From Polaromonas sp. (GTDB taxonomy: Bacteria > Pseudomonadota > Gammaproteobacteria > Burkholderiales > Burkholderiaceae_C): 64,000 nt of DNA. A program made the translations under genes and the position numbers. The number at the start of each line of letters is the position of its first letter. Position 1 is the first letter of the stretch. The notes under the pieces were generated by a model. That model saw only the letters and a list, made by a program, of their open reading frames with translations. It made no database searches and was not told the DNA's origin. The stretch covers positions 1 to 64,000 of the forward strand of contig NZ_JACPOF010000018.1 of NCBI RefSeq assembly GCF_016185115.1. The letters are read 5' to 3'. This document shows positions 36,662 to 45,983 of the stretch, one piece after another.

Positions 36662-38353
36662 ATGAAAACCAGTACACAGGTGCTAATCGTGGGTGCAGGG
36701 CCCGCAGGCCAGGCCCTGGCCATCGAGCTGGGGCACCGGGGCGTTGACTGTCTCATCATCGACAAAAACCCGCGCATAGGCGTGGCCCCGCGAGCCAAGA
36801 CCACCAACGTGCGCACGCGCGAACACTTCAGGCGCTGGGGCATTGCCGATGCACTGCGCGACGCGGCGCCTTTCGGGGTGGACTACCCTTCAACCGTGGT
36901 GTTCACCACGCGCCTGTCGGGCCACGAGCTCACCCGGTTTCATAACGCCGGGTACTGTGCGCCGGGCCGAAACCCGCTTTACGCAGAGCATGGTCAGTGG
37001 ATTCCCCAGTACACGGTTGAGCGTGTGATGCGCCAGCACCTGGAATCGCTGCCCAGCGTTCAGGTTGAATTGAACACCGAACTCATCAGCTTCACGCAGG
37101 GCGATGACGGCGTGGTGGCCTTGCTGCGTAACCTGGACACCGGGGCCGAGCACACCGTGCAGTGCCTGTACCTCGCCGGGTGTGACGGCGGGCGCAGCCT
37201 GGTGCGCGAAGCACTGGGTATTCATATGGAGGGCAACTTCGGGCTTTCGAGAAACTACAACATTATTTTTCGTGCGCCTGGCCTTGCAGAGGCACATGCG
37301 CATGGCAAGGCCATCATGTACTGGCAGATCAATGATGATGTGCCCAGCCTGATAGGCCCCATGGACACTGGCGACCGCTGGTTCTTTATGCCTACCGGGC
37401 TGGCGCCAGATGTGCAGGTCAGCCTTGACACCGCCGCCGCGCTGATTCGCCGCGCCACGGGCATTGACCTGCCGTATGAAGTCCTCAGCATTGACGAATG
37501 GGTGGCGCACAGGGTGGTCGCCAGCAGCTACCGTGACCGCCGGGTGTTTCTCGCCGGGGACGCCTGCCACCTGCACCCACCCTACGGCGGCTTCGGCATG
37601 AACATGGGTGTGAGCGACGCGGTGGACCTGGGCTGGAAGCTGGCCGCCACCCTGCAGGGTTGGGGTGGCGCTGCGCTTCTTGACAGCTATGAATGCGAAC
37701 GCCGGCCCGTGCATCTGCACGTGCTGGCGGAGGCCGCCGGCAACCACGCCAGGTTCAGCAACGCCCTGTTTGAAGAGGGCATTGAAGCCGGCACCCCCGA
37801 AGGCGCTGCGACGCGCGTGCGGGTTGGCAGGCGCATACAGGCTGAGAAGCTGTCGGAGTTCTACACCCTGGGCACCATACTGGGTGACCGTTACAGCGCC
37901 TCGCCCGTGGTGCAGCAGGGCGGAGGTACTACGGATGCGCCGCGCGATTTTCTCAACTACCTGCCCAGCTCGGCCCCTGGCGGGCGGGCGCCCCACGCGT
38001 GGCTGCACGACGGGAGTTCACTGTATGACCACTTCGGCCAGGGCTTCACCCTGCTGGCATTGCCGGGTGCGTCCGACGCGTCAATTCAGCAGGCAATGCG
38101 GGACGCGCACCGGTGGGGCGTGCCTTGCACAGTGTGCAAGTCAGACAACCCGGCGGTGACGGGTTTGTACAGGCGCCGCCTGACGCTTGTCCGGCCAGAC
38201 CAGCACATTGCGTGGGCGAGCGACACCTGGCCCGACACGCACGAGCTGGATGTGTTTTCCATGGCGACCGGGCAGTTGCCGGTTGCCGCCTTGAACACCC
38301 ACCCAAAAGATTCCCAACCACAAGAGGAGACAGTCCATGAGTCAGGTTCTTGA
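36662..38353 (+). CDS. FAD-dependent aromatic hydroxylase (MhpA/PheA type)
   Basis: A 563-residue class A flavoprotein monooxygenase: GAGPAGQALAIELGHRG (Rossmann motif, residues about 10-26), the CDGGRSLVREALG motif (near 175), VFLAGDACHLHPPYGGFGMN (near 295, FAD-binding GD motif) and a thioredoxin-like C-terminal domain. Such enzymes hydroxylate phenolic substrates using NAD(P)H and oxygen, for example 3-(3-hydroxyphenyl)propionate. It follows a Bug gene by 15 bases and overlaps the VOC gene by 17 bases, so it likely makes the catechol that the latter handles. The substrate is unknown. Confidence 0.88.
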   Translation: MKTSTQVLIVGAGPAGQALAIELGHRGVDCLIIDKNPRIGVAPRAKTTNVRTREHFRRWGIADALRDAAPFGVDYPSTVVFTTRLSGHELTRFHNAGYCAPGRNPLYAEHGQWIPQYTVERVMRQHLESLPSVQVELNTELISFTQGDDGVVALLRNLDTGAEHTVQCLYLAGCDGGRSLVREALGIHMEGNFGLSRNYNIIFRAPGLAEAHAHGKAIMYWQINDDVPSLIGPMDTGDRWFFMPTGLAPDVQVSLDTAAALIRRATGIDLPYEVLSIDEWVAHRVVASSYRDRRVFLAGDACHLHPPYGGFGMNMGVSDAVDLGWKLAATLQGWGGAALLDSYECERRPVHLHVLAEAAGNHARFSNALFEEGIEAGTPEGAATRVRVGRRIQAEKLSEFYTLGTILGDRYSASPVVQQGGGTTDAPRDFLNYLPSSAPGGRAPHAWLHDGSSLYDHFGQGFTLLALPGASDASIQQAMRDAHRWGVPCTVCKSDNPAVTGLYRRRLTLVRPDQHIAWASDTWPDTHELDVFSMATGQLPVAALNTHPKDSQPQEETVHESGS

Positions 38354-38939
38354 ATCACGTCCGCAGCTTGTTCCCGCGTCTGCCGCCGTCTCTCCGGCGC
38401 GGCTCGCCCATGTGGTGCTGCGCACCTCGCAGCTTGACGCGCTGGTGGAGTGGTATTGCACGGTGCTGGGAGCGACGATTGCCTTTGCAAACAGCGAGCT
38501 GGCCTTCATGACCTACGACGAGGAGCACCACCGCATTGCCGTGCTCAAGGTTCCCGGCCTGCAGCCGCAGACGCAGGCTACGGTGGGCATGCACCACGTT
38601 GCCTTTACCTACGCATCGCTGGGCGACCTTGTGGCCACCTGGGAACGGTTGGGCAAGGTGGGTATGGAGCCGGCCATGTGCGTCAACCACGGGCCGACAA
38701 CATCGATGTACTACGCCGACCCGGACGGCAACCTGATTGAACTGCAGGTGGACAACTACGACACGGTAGAAGAGGCCGGCTGGTTCTTCTACAGCCCTGC
38801 ATTCGCAACCAACCCCATCGGGGTGGACTTTGACCCGGCCGAACTGGCGCGGCGCTTTCATTCCGGCGAAGACGAGGCCTCCATCAAGCTCAGGCCTGAC
38901 AGCGGTGCGCGCGGGCTGGACTCGATCAAGGTGCGCTGA
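38337..38939 (+). CDS. VOC-family protein, extradiol-dioxygenase-like
   Basis: A 200-residue single-module vicinal-oxygen-chelate protein. Candidate metal ligands in the usual places are His in RLAHVVLRT (near 24), His in MHHVAFTY (near 84) and Glu in NLIELQVDNY (near 137): the two-His-one-carboxylate set of short type I extradiol dioxygenases. It starts inside the hydroxylase gene (17-base overlap), supporting consecutive steps. A C-terminal extension (FDPAELARRFHSGEDEASIK) is unlike glyoxalases. Ring cleavage is inferred, not shown. Confidence 0.8.
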   Translation: MSQVLESRPQLVPASAAVSPARLAHVVLRTSQLDALVEWYCTVLGATIAFANSELAFMTYDEEHHRIAVLKVPGLQPQTQATVGMHHVAFTYASLGDLVATWERLGKVGMEPAMCVNHGPTTSMYYADPDGNLIELQVDNYDTVEEAGWFFYSPAFATNPIGVDFDPAELARRFHSGEDEASIKLRPDSGARGLDSIKVR

Positions 38940-38951
38940 GCAGCACTGAAC

Positions 38952-39398
38952 ATGAATTTGACGGATGACGAGATTGCCGGGGAGGCGCGCATGGTGCGCC
39001 TGCTCAACGAGATTGCATGGCTCATCGATCACGGCCGGGCCGACGAGACGCCGCGTTTCTTTACGGCAGATGCGGTGATCGATGGCGTGCTGCCTGCGCG
39101 AACGGGTATCGATGCGATCAGGGAGGCGATGGTTCTTCGCGCCAGGGCGCGGATCGCTTCGCGGCATGTGCATACCAACTTCCGGCCGGTTTGGGACAAC
39201 AGCCACACCGTGGTGATGCATCACACGCTTTCCCTTTACCGGACGGAGCGGCCCGACGGGCATGTGCCCCCGGTGGCCATTTTCGATATCGCCGACCGGC
39301 TGCGCAGGGGCGATGACGGCCACTGGCGCATTGCGCACAGACACATTGCCCCGGCATTTACCAACGCGTCATCGCAGCATGAAGGAGAAGAAAAATGA
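38952..39398 (+). CDS. SnoaL-like / NTF2-superfamily protein
   Basis: A 148-residue small alpha+beta-cone protein (EIAWLIDHGRADETPRFFTAD, then RHVHTNFRP and HWRIAHRHIAPAF) of the SnoaL_4 type found with aromatic-ring dioxygenases and polyketide cyclases. It may be a cyclase, dehydratase or small dioxygenase-like subunit. It starts 13 bases after the VOC gene and ends 34 bases before the SDR gene, so it belongs to the same operon. The role is not readable. Confidence 0.75.
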   Translation: MNLTDDEIAGEARMVRLLNEIAWLIDHGRADETPRFFTADAVIDGVLPARTGIDAIREAMVLRARARIASRHVHTNFRPVWDNSHTVVMHHTLSLYRTERPDGHVPPVAIFDIADRLRRGDDGHWRIAHRHIAPAFTNASSQHEGEEK

Positions 39399-39432
39399 AA
39401 GTCCCGCCATACAGTGTGCATGGAGATACGGT

Positions 39433-40269
39433 GTGAACACGACGAAACCGGACGCTCCCCTGAAGAACAAAACCCTCTTCATCACCGGCGCCAGCCGTGG
39501 CATTGGCAGAGCCATCGCGCTGCGCGCCGCGGCGGACGGCGCCAACGTGGTGATCGCAGCGAAAACAACCGTGCAGGACGACCGGCTCCCGGGCACCATT
39601 CATTCGGTCGCAGCCGAGGTGGAAGCGGCCGGTGGCAGGCCACTGGCGGTGGTGCTCGACATTCGTGACGAGGCGCAGGTGGCCAGTGCCGTCAGGCAGG
39701 CGGCCGAGCGCTTCGGCGGGATCGATATCCTTGTCAACAACGCGAGTGCGATTCATCCCCATGGCCTTCTGGACACGCCGGTCAAGAAGTACGACCTCAT
39801 GATGGATATCAATGTCCGGGGCACCTACCTTTGCAGCCAGGCGTGCATGCCCTACCTGCTCGATTCGGTGAACCCGCACATCCTGACGCTGTCGCCGCCC
39901 ATAGATCTCAGCCCGGGGTGGTTCAAGGCCCACCCGGCCTACACCGCGTCAAAGTATGCAATGAGCATGGTCGCCCTGGGCATCGCCGCTGAATATGGTG
40001 AAGGCAGGATTTCGTGCAACGGGCTGTGGCCACGAACCTTGATCGGAACGTCGGCCTTGCGGCTGGCGGCGCCCGGCATGGTGGATCGCTCGCGCAAGCC
40101 CGACATCATGGCCGACGCGGCCCACTGGATCTTCAGCCAGGCGGCGGGCAGCAACAACGGCAGGTTCTTTCTCGATGAAGAGGTGCTTCGCGGCGCGGGC
40201 ATGACTTCTTTCGACCAATACCTGACGACGCCAGGTTATGAGCCGGAGATTGACTATTTCGTGACGTGA
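39433..40269 (+). CDS. Short-chain dehydrogenase/reductase (HSDL2-like)
   Basis: A 278-residue SDR: TGASRGIGRAIALRAAADGA (residues about 17-36), NNASAI, a catalytic YTASKYA and a conserved Ser in LTLSPP. The pattern 'NPHILTLSPPIDL' is typical of the HSDL2/SDR group. I start at GTG 39433, preceded by GGAGA; upstream in-frame ATGs overlap the preceding gene or lack SDR character. It ends the aromatic cluster and probably oxidises an alcohol or dihydrodiol intermediate. Confidence 0.85.
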   Translation: MNTTKPDAPLKNKTLFITGASRGIGRAIALRAAADGANVVIAAKTTVQDDRLPGTIHSVAAEVEAAGGRPLAVVLDIRDEAQVASAVRQAAERFGGIDILVNNASAIHPHGLLDTPVKKYDLMMDINVRGTYLCSQACMPYLLDSVNPHILTLSPPIDLSPGWFKAHPAYTASKYAMSMVALGIAAEYGEGRISCNGLWPRTLIGTSALRLAAPGMVDRSRKPDIMADAAHWIFSQAAGSNNGRFFLDEEVLRGAGMTSFDQYLTTPGYEPEIDYFVT

Positions 40270-40414
40270 TGGCGGCGAGGCCCGATGCACGTGCGGCGGA
40301 GTGCTGCAACGATGGATGTCCATTGAGTTACGATGGGTCATTCCTGGGACAATAATCGGGCATGGGGCCTTGTTGACGATTGCTTTGGTATGAGCAATTT
40401 CATCAAGTCCCTAG

Positions 40415-42460
40415 TTGAATCCTTCGTCCTATCGGGCAGACATTGACGGATTAAGAGCTGTAGCGGTTTTATCCGTTGTGGCCTTTCATGCTTTTCCAGG
40501 CTATTTTCCGGGTGGCTTTATCGGAGTAGACATATTCTTTGTCATATCCGGTTTTCTGATCTCTTCAATCCTCTTTGACAGTCTCAAAAAAGGCTCGTTC
40601 AACGTCCTGGATTTTTACAAGCGGCGCATCAAAAGGATATTTCCAGCCCTTTTGTGCGTGCTGCTTTCCTGCTACCTGTTTTCATGGTTCGTCCTGTTCC
40701 CTGATGAGTTTGCGCGTTTGGGCAAACATATGGCAGCTGGAGCCGCATTTGTTTCAAACATCGTCCTGCTGTATGAAAGCGGGTATTTTGATACCTCGGC
40801 GCAGACAAAGCCGCTTCTGCATCTTTGGTCTTTAGGCATCGAAGAGCAGTTTTATATTTTTTGGCCGTTTTTGCTCTGGGTCTTTTGGAAAGCCCGTTTT
40901 AACGTCTTTGTGTGCGCTGCCGTTTTGGCATTGGTGTCGTTCGCCCTGAATCTGGCCGGCGTGCGTGATGCCCAGACGACGACGTTCTATTCTCCGCTTA
41001 CGAGATTCTGGGAGTTGCTTGCTGGAGGCCTTCTTGCATACGTCCACCATGGACAGGCGGGAACTCCGTTGAAAGCCCGGTCAATTTGCCCTGCGTTTTT
41101 CAACAGCGAGCACTTTGTCCGCTTTGTCTTTTCCTCGCCTCAAGTCAAAAACATGCAGGCTGCGCTAGGCAGTTTGTTGATGGCCGGTGGATTCGTTGTG
41201 ATTTCAGAGCACAAGGCTTTTCCGGGCTGGTTGGCCTTGTTGCCCGTCCTGGGAACAGTGCTGATTATTTCGGCAGGCCGTGCGGCATGGATAAACAGGG
41301 TGTTGCTATCCAACCGCCTTCTCGTGTGGGTCGGGCTGATCAGTTTCCCGCTGTATCTGTGGCATTGGCCATTGCTGTCGTTTCTGCACATCCTGAATGC
41401 TGGCAATGGAATGTGGCGCTTGCTGGCAGTTGTGCTTGCGGGGGTACTTGCATGGTTGACATACGTCTTTGTAGAAAGGCCTTTAAGGTTTGCACGACAT
41501 GGCAGGCTCGCACTGCTTCTTTGTGTGTTGATGTCTGGAATGTTTTTTGTGGGGCTCGTCACAGAAAAAGGAGACGGCTTCGAATCGCGCGCAACGATCA
41601 GGGGATTTAACGCTGCCCGAGCATCGTTAAGCTGGCCGGGGCACAACAACTTCGAAGCGACATGCATTAAAAGGTTCAAGGGGAGTGGCTATTGCACACT
41701 TGCGAAAGATGCTCCCGCCACTGTTGCATTGATTGGCGACAGCCAGGCAAATCATTTTTTCCCCGGACTTGCGGCGCAGTATCTGGACGTCGGTGAAAAC
41801 CTGGTTAATCTGGGCTGCGGGGCATGCCCCCCTCTCATCGGTACAACCAGCAGATATAGGGGAAAGACACCCATTGCAATGCAGACCATGGATTTGGTGG
41901 TTGATATGGTTGTCAAGGACCCCGGAATACATACGGTAATCCTGGCCGCCAACTGGCATCTGTATCTGCAGGGAACAAGGTTCAGCGATGAGTCCAAAAC
42001 GTGGCCGCTCTGGGAAATACGCAGTACCGATGCGCCACTTGTTGAAAATAACAACGCAGTTTTTGCGATCCAAATGGCCAAAACAGTGGAGAAGCTTCAG
42101 GAGGCAGGAAAGAAGCTGATAGTCATCAAGCAGATTCCCGAGTTGAATTACTTGCCTTCAATATGCCTTCCGCCCCGTCCGTTTTCGCTTGCGGCCAGAA
42201 ATCCCCAATGTTTAACGCCAGTGGCTCGTGTTGATCGTTATCTGGATCAATACAAGTCAAGCTTTGATAGTTTCTTTAACAAACGCCCAAATATCATCGT
42301 GTGGGATCCGAAACCAACGCTCTGCGACGGCCAGTTTTGCCGTTCGATGAAAGGTGGCGATACGCTTTATCGGGACGAATTGCATCTGTCAGAGTTCGGT
42401 TCTATTGAAGTCGGAAAAGGACTTTCCGGTAATTTGAGCCGGTCTGATCCTGGCAAATGA
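40415..42460 (+). CDS. OafA/YrhL-type acyltransferase with C-terminal SGNH domain
   Basis: A 681-residue membrane protein. The first 350 residues form an acyltransferase-3 domain of about ten helices (YRADIDGLRAVAVLSVVAFH, catalytic His; PGGFIGVDIFFVISGFLIS). A long periplasmic SGNH-hydrolase-like domain follows (VALIGDSQANHFFPG near residue 443; GDxxH-type end DELHLSEFG). Such enzymes O-acetylate surface polysaccharides, LPS or peptidoglycan. Start: TTG 40415, directly after an in-frame stop. It is A/T-richer than its neighbours and stands alone, typical of a transferred surface-modification gene. Confidence 0.88.
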   Translation: MNPSSYRADIDGLRAVAVLSVVAFHAFPGYFPGGFIGVDIFFVISGFLISSILFDSLKKGSFNVLDFYKRRIKRIFPALLCVLLSCYLFSWFVLFPDEFARLGKHMAAGAAFVSNIVLLYESGYFDTSAQTKPLLHLWSLGIEEQFYIFWPFLLWVFWKARFNVFVCAAVLALVSFALNLAGVRDAQTTTFYSPLTRFWELLAGGLLAYVHHGQAGTPLKARSICPAFFNSEHFVRFVFSSPQVKNMQAALGSLLMAGGFVVISEHKAFPGWLALLPVLGTVLIISAGRAAWINRVLLSNRLLVWVGLISFPLYLWHWPLLSFLHILNAGNGMWRLLAVVLAGVLAWLTYVFVERPLRFARHGRLALLLCVLMSGMFFVGLVTEKGDGFESRATIRGFNAARASLSWPGHNNFEATCIKRFKGSGYCTLAKDAPATVALIGDSQANHFFPGLAAQYLDVGENLVNLGCGACPPLIGTTSRYRGKTPIAMQTMDLVVDMVVKDPGIHTVILAANWHLYLQGTRFSDESKTWPLWEIRSTDAPLVENNNAVFAIQMAKTVEKLQEAGKKLIVIKQIPELNYLPSICLPPRPFSLAARNPQCLTPVARVDRYLDQYKSSFDSFFNKRPNIIVWDPKPTLCDGQFCRSMKGGDTLYRDELHLSEFGSIEVGKGLSGNLSRSDPGK

Positions 42461-42814
42461 CTATTTGGTGACTGACGGCATGACCGGCTTGTCCAACATG
42501 CCAGCGAGAAGTGGGGCGATGATGTTGCTCCACCTCCAGGCCGTATTGCCAGAGATTGAGTTACAGAGACGTCACAGGCCAATAAACGGTACGTCGACGC
42601 CTTCAATTTCAGGATGCATGGAGGTCCAGGTTTTCATTGAAACGTGTTCACAGGTATGCAATGGGTTGGTCCTTGACGGGGCAGCGTTTTTTTTTTTCGT
42701 GTCGCGTCCGCCAGGGTGATCCGCAATTGCGAAAAACATCAGTGCCGTCATGCCCGGAGCGTGCCACCAGTTAGCGTCTTGGCGCCGCGCGCACCGTTGC
42801 CTCGAGAATAGGTG
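42461..42814. other. Gene-free spacer with a possible coding remnant on the minus strand
   Basis: No convincing gene is found in about 350 bases. On the minus strand near 42460-42570 there is a stretch reading SISGNTAWRWSNIIAPLLAG followed by MLDKPVMPSVTK and a stop, which could be the C-terminal end of a lost membrane protein. A run of 11 T lies at 42687-42697. The rest shows nothing I can identify; a dispersed repeat follows. Confidence 0.4.
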
Positions 42815-42985
42815 ATGCTACATAATTAATAGCTGCTCACGTGCGTATTTAAAGGGCTACAGCCGATTTGATGCTAAAAAACGGCACTTTTGAGGCTGTT
42901 TTGCGTTGCTCAGAGCGCTTTTTGATGCATGGAAAGCCGGAGTTTTGCCGTACACGTCAAAAATTTAACGTGTACGTTAAATTTT
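42815..42985 (+). repeat. Dispersed repeat, copy 3 of 4
   Basis: It has the left end GCTACATAATTAATAGCTGC, the block CACGTGCGTATTTAAAGGGC, a GGCACTTTT middle, and right-end palindromes TTGCCGTACACGTCAA and TTTAACGTGTACGTTAAA (a near-perfect 18-bp palindrome). Position: between the acyltransferase and the SnoaL-like gene. Confidence 0.85.
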
Positions 42986-43021
42986 CTGCCTGCACGCCGC
43001 CACCGGCCTGATTTGGCCCTG

Positions 43022-43423
43022 TCAACGAAGCGCGTTGTCCCCGCTCATGTAGACGAAGACTTCGTCAAACAGCTCACCGCTTGCATGAAAGAAGTTGCAG
43101 TTGTTCTTGTGAATGACGGCCTGGCCCGGGGTGCCGTTGGCGACCTTGAATCGGGTCGCTATGCGGTCGGGCAGTTGCAGAACGTGGTGGAAGTCGCCAT
43201 GCCAGATGTGGGTGTACCGCCCGAAAAGCCGCTCGAACATGCCCTTGATCTCCGTATCGCGCCCCTGGTAGACGGTGTTGTAGGTTGCGATGGTGAAGAC
43301 CGCATCGGGTGTAAAGAACGAGAGTGCTGCGTCAAGGTCTTTGCGGTCGACGGCAGAGAAGTAGGCCTCTACGCGCTGAATGAGGGGGGCCTGATGCACG
43401 ATGGATGCGATGGGGGTTTTCAC
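43022..43423 (-). CDS. SnoaL-like / NTF2-superfamily protein
   Basis: A 133-residue nuclear-transport-factor-2-like protein (VEAYFSAVDRKDLDAALSFF, DAVFTIATYNTVYQGR, GDFHHVLQLPD). The fold often serves as an isomerase, dehydratase or ligand-binding unit. It lies 33 bases after the Nudix gene on the same strand and is probably co-transcribed with it. No catalytic residues can be assigned. It is not closely similar to the other SnoaL-like protein in the window. Confidence 0.75.
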   Translation of the reverse strand: MKTPIASIVHQAPLIQRVEAYFSAVDRKDLDAALSFFTPDAVFTIATYNTVYQGRDTEIKGMFERLFGRYTHIWHGDFHHVLQLPDRIATRFKVANGTPGQAVIHKNNCNFFHASGELFDEVFVYMSGDNALR

Positions 43424-43456
43424 AGGTGGGTGCTGCGCTATCCGCCTGCCCGCGGC

Positions 43457-44011
43457 CTACTCGATATCCACAGTGTGAAACCCGAAGTCGCCAGCCTTGC
43501 GGTTGGCGAAATACAGCCTGAGCGTTTCCTTGACGGTGCGGAAGGCGATGTCGTCCCAGGGGATTTCCGACTCGGTGAAGAGGCGTGCTTCCATGGTTTC
43601 GTGGCCGGGATCGAACTCTGTGCTGAGCAGCTGGGCGCGGTAAAAGATATGAACCTGGCCGGCGCGCACGACGTTCATGATGGTGAAAATGGGCTGCATT
43701 TCAAATTGGGCACCGGCTTCTTCGACGGTCTCGCGGGCTGCGCCCTGTGCTGTTGTTTCGCCGAGTTCCATGAAACCTGCCGGCAGCGTCCAGAAGCCCT
43801 TGCGGGGCTCGATGTTGCGTTTGCAGAGCAGCACATGGCCGCCGTCTTCACCCCAGACCGGCACGGTGCCGACCACATTGAGGGGGTTCTCGTAGTGCAC
43901 GTTGTTGCATGAAGGGCAGACTGCGCGCTTTTTGGTATCGCCGTCGTCGGGCAGCCGGTACACCACGGAAGTGCCGCAAACCCGGCAGTGATTGAGGGGA
44001 GGGCGATGCAT
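43457..44011 (-). CDS. Nudix hydrolase with N-terminal zinc ribbon
   Basis: A 184-residue protein. An N-terminal zinc ribbon (CRVCG near residue 9; CPSCNN near 32) precedes the Nudix box GFMELGETTAQGAARETVEE with following AG (residues about 78-99), which carries all Nudix glutamates. Zinc-ribbon Nudix proteins hydrolyse NADH-like or other nucleotide diphosphates. I start at MHRPPLNHC (44011); 25 upstream codons of the longer frame have no conserved character. A shorter, broken copy lies at 27465-27674. Confidence 0.88.
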   Translation of the reverse strand: MHRPPLNHCRVCGTSVVYRLPDDGDTKKRAVCPSCNNVHYENPLNVVGTVPVWGEDGGHVLLCKRNIEPRKGFWTLPAGFMELGETTAQGAARETVEEAGAQFEMQPIFTIMNVVRAGQVHIFYRAQLLSTEFDPGHETMEARLFTESEIPWDDIAFRTVKETLRLYFANRKAGDFGFHTVDIE

Positions 44012-44130
44012 TATTTGAGTGTAGCCGCTGGTATTTGCGGCTGTCGCCTGCGGACCGCAAAACCCCGCGCCCGGCGTGCCCGCCACGCCTGGCTCAAGAA
44101 CGCCGGCTTGTCAGCAAGGATGGAAATAGC

Positions 44131-45138
44131 TCATTCAGCCTTGATGCCAGCGGTTTTGATGGTTTTGGCCCAGAAGTCGGTGTCCTTTTTGACCAGCTCA
44201 TCCAGTGCAGCAGGCGACAGGTAACGCAGCTCGATACCGGCTGCATCGGCGCGGGTTTTTGTTTCGGGCAATTCCAGTGCTGCCTTGATTTGCCCGCTCA
44301 GCCTGCTCACGATATCTGGCGGCGTGCCGGCCGGCGCAAAAATGCCGACCCAGGCTTCCAGCTCAAAGCCCTTGAGTCCGGCCTCGGCGGTTGTCGGCAC
44401 CGATGGCAATCCCGGGTGGCGGCTTTTGCCGGCGACTGCCAGACCTTTTAGTTTGCCCACCTGCACCTGGCCCATCACGGACGGCGGCGTGGTGATGAAA
44501 ACCTGTACCTGGCCTGAGAGCACGTCCTGCAAGGCCGGGCCGGAACCGCGGTAGGGGATGTGCACCATGCTGGTTTGGGTCTGTGCCTTGAACATTTCCG
44601 TACCGATGTGCGACAGCGAGCCGTTGCCCTGCGATGCATAGCTGACCTTGCCGGGATTGGCCTTGAGGTAAGCGATAAATTCGCGGAGGTCTTTGGCAGG
44701 AATCGACGGATGAACGGCAATCACGTTGGTGGCCACGGTGATGAGCGCGACCGGCACAAAGTCCTTTTGCGCCCACGGCAGTTTTGGTGTGAGGTTGGGG
44801 TTGCCGACGTGGTAGGCCGAATAGGAGTTGAGCAGCGTATAGCCGTCAGGGGTGGCGCGGGCGACAAACTGGTAGGCCACATTGCCGCTGCCGCCGCCGC
44901 GGTTGTCGACCACCACCGGCTGGCTGGTTATTTTGGCGAGTGAATCGGAAAGGATGCGTGCCGATGCATCGACAAAGCCGCCAGGGGGATTGGGCACCAC
45001 CAGCGTCACAGGTTTGGTCGGGTAGGTTTGCGCGAGGGTTGCGCTTGAAAATGCGGCTGCTGCAAGTACGGCGATGAGGGCGATGGGCGTTCGCGTTGAG
45101 AAGATGCGCAGGCAGGCCTGGCGGGTTGCGTATGTCAT
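44131..45138 (-). CDS. Bug/TctC-family periplasmic solute-binding protein
   Basis: A 335-residue exported protein. From MTYATRQACLRIFSTRTP a signal peptide runs to TLAQTYP; the mature part begins YPTKPVTLVVPNPPGGFVDA. The start at 45138 is preferred over the longer frame from 45222. It lies downstream of the gentisate operon on the same strand but behind that operon's terminator, so it has its own promoter. It is likely a receptor for an aromatic or aliphatic carboxylate. Confidence 0.9.
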   Translation of the reverse strand: MTYATRQACLRIFSTRTPIALIAVLAAAAFSSATLAQTYPTKPVTLVVPNPPGGFVDASARILSDSLAKITSQPVVVDNRGGGSGNVAYQFVARATPDGYTLLNSYSAYHVGNPNLTPKLPWAQKDFVPVALITVATNVIAVHPSIPAKDLREFIAYLKANPGKVSYASQGNGSLSHIGTEMFKAQTQTSMVHIPYRGSGPALQDVLSGQVQVFITTPPSVMGQVQVGKLKGLAVAGKSRHPGLPSVPTTAEAGLKGFELEAWVGIFAPAGTPPDIVSRLSGQIKAALELPETKTRADAAGIELRYLSPAALDELVKKDTDFWAKTIKTAGIKAE

Positions 45139-45234
45139 AAAAATGGTCTCCGTTGTTTTTTTCAACCCATGACAGGGGGATGGACGGTTTGAGTGTAGCG
45201 GTCGGTTCCATTTCCGGCTCAAGCGATTCGGGCA

Positions 45235-45263
45235 TAAAAAAGCCGGCGCTGAGCCGGCTTCTT
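45235..45263 (-). terminator. Terminator of the gentisate operon
   Basis: Read on the minus strand, AAGCCGGC / GCCGGCTT forms an 8-bp stem with a five-base loop followed by a T run. It lies just after the stop of the fumarylpyruvate hydrolase gene. Confidence 0.85.
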
Positions 45264-45284
45264 CGGGATGATGACGAACTAAGC

Positions 45285-45983
45285 TCAGGCAACCTTGACC
45301 GTCAGCGTACCCAGGCCCTTGACCTCGCCGACCATGGTGTCGCCAGAGACGACAGCGGCCACACCTTCAGGCGTGCCGGTGTAAATCAGGTCGCCGGGTT
45401 GCAGTTCCCATGCGGCTGACAGGTGCTCGATGGTTTCGGCGATGTTCCAGATCAGCTTGGCCACCGTGCTGCGCTGGCGGTCCTTGCCGTCGACCTGCAC
45501 ATACAGCTCGGCGTTGTTGATGTCGCCTGCCTGTGCTGCGGGTGTGATGGGGCCGATGGGCGCGGAGTGGTCATAGGCCTTGCCTATGCACCAGGGGCGG
45601 CCCTGCTTCTTCATGTCGTTCTGCAGGTCGCGGCGCGTCATGTCCAGGCCAGTCGCGTAGCCGAAGATGTGCTTGTGCGCATCTGCCGCCTTGATGTTCT
45701 TGCCGCCGGTGCCGATGGCCACGACGAGTTCGATTTCGTGGTGCAGGTTTTTGGTCAGGCTGGGGTAGGGGATGGTGCCTGTGGTGCCGGCATCGACCAC
45801 GACGATGGCGTCAGCGGGTTTCAAAAAGAAGAAGGGTGGCTCGCGGCCGGTGAAGCCCATCTCTTTGGCGTGTTCTTCGTAGTTGCGGCCCACGCAGTAA
45901 ACGCGGTGAACCGGGAAACGGTCTTTCGAGCCTACGACGGGCACTGACACCGTTGCCGGTGGGGTAAATACAAAACTCATCAC
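45285..45983 (-). CDS. Fumarylpyruvate hydrolase (FAH family)
   Basis: A 232-residue fumarylacetoacetate-hydrolase-fold enzyme. Conserved metal-binding and catalytic blocks are [50 protein letters not shown] and [12 protein letters not shown]. In gentisate pathways (NagK type) it splits fumarylpyruvate to fumarate and pyruvate. It overlaps the gentisate dioxygenase gene by four bases, which strongly supports that role. A second possible start lies one codon later. The operon terminator follows. Confidence 0.9.
   Translation of the reverse strand: MMSFVFTPPATVSVPVVGSKDRFPVHRVYCVGRNYEEHAKEMGFTGREPPFFFLKPADAIVVVDAGTTGTIPYPSLTKNLHHEIELVVAIGTGGKNIKAADAHKHIFGYATGLDMTRRDLQNDMKKQGRPWCIGKAYDHSAPIGPITPAAQAGDINNAELYVQVDGKDRQRSTVAKLIWNIAETIEHLSAAWELQPGDLIYTGTPEGVAAVVSGDTMVGEVKGLGTLTVKVA

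Noticed and set aside
42929..43912. Long open frame (327 codons) on the plus strand over the SnoaL-like and Nudix genes
   Set aside because: It lies opposite two well-supported minus-strand genes in G/C-rich sequence and has no recognisable motif; it is a shadow frame.
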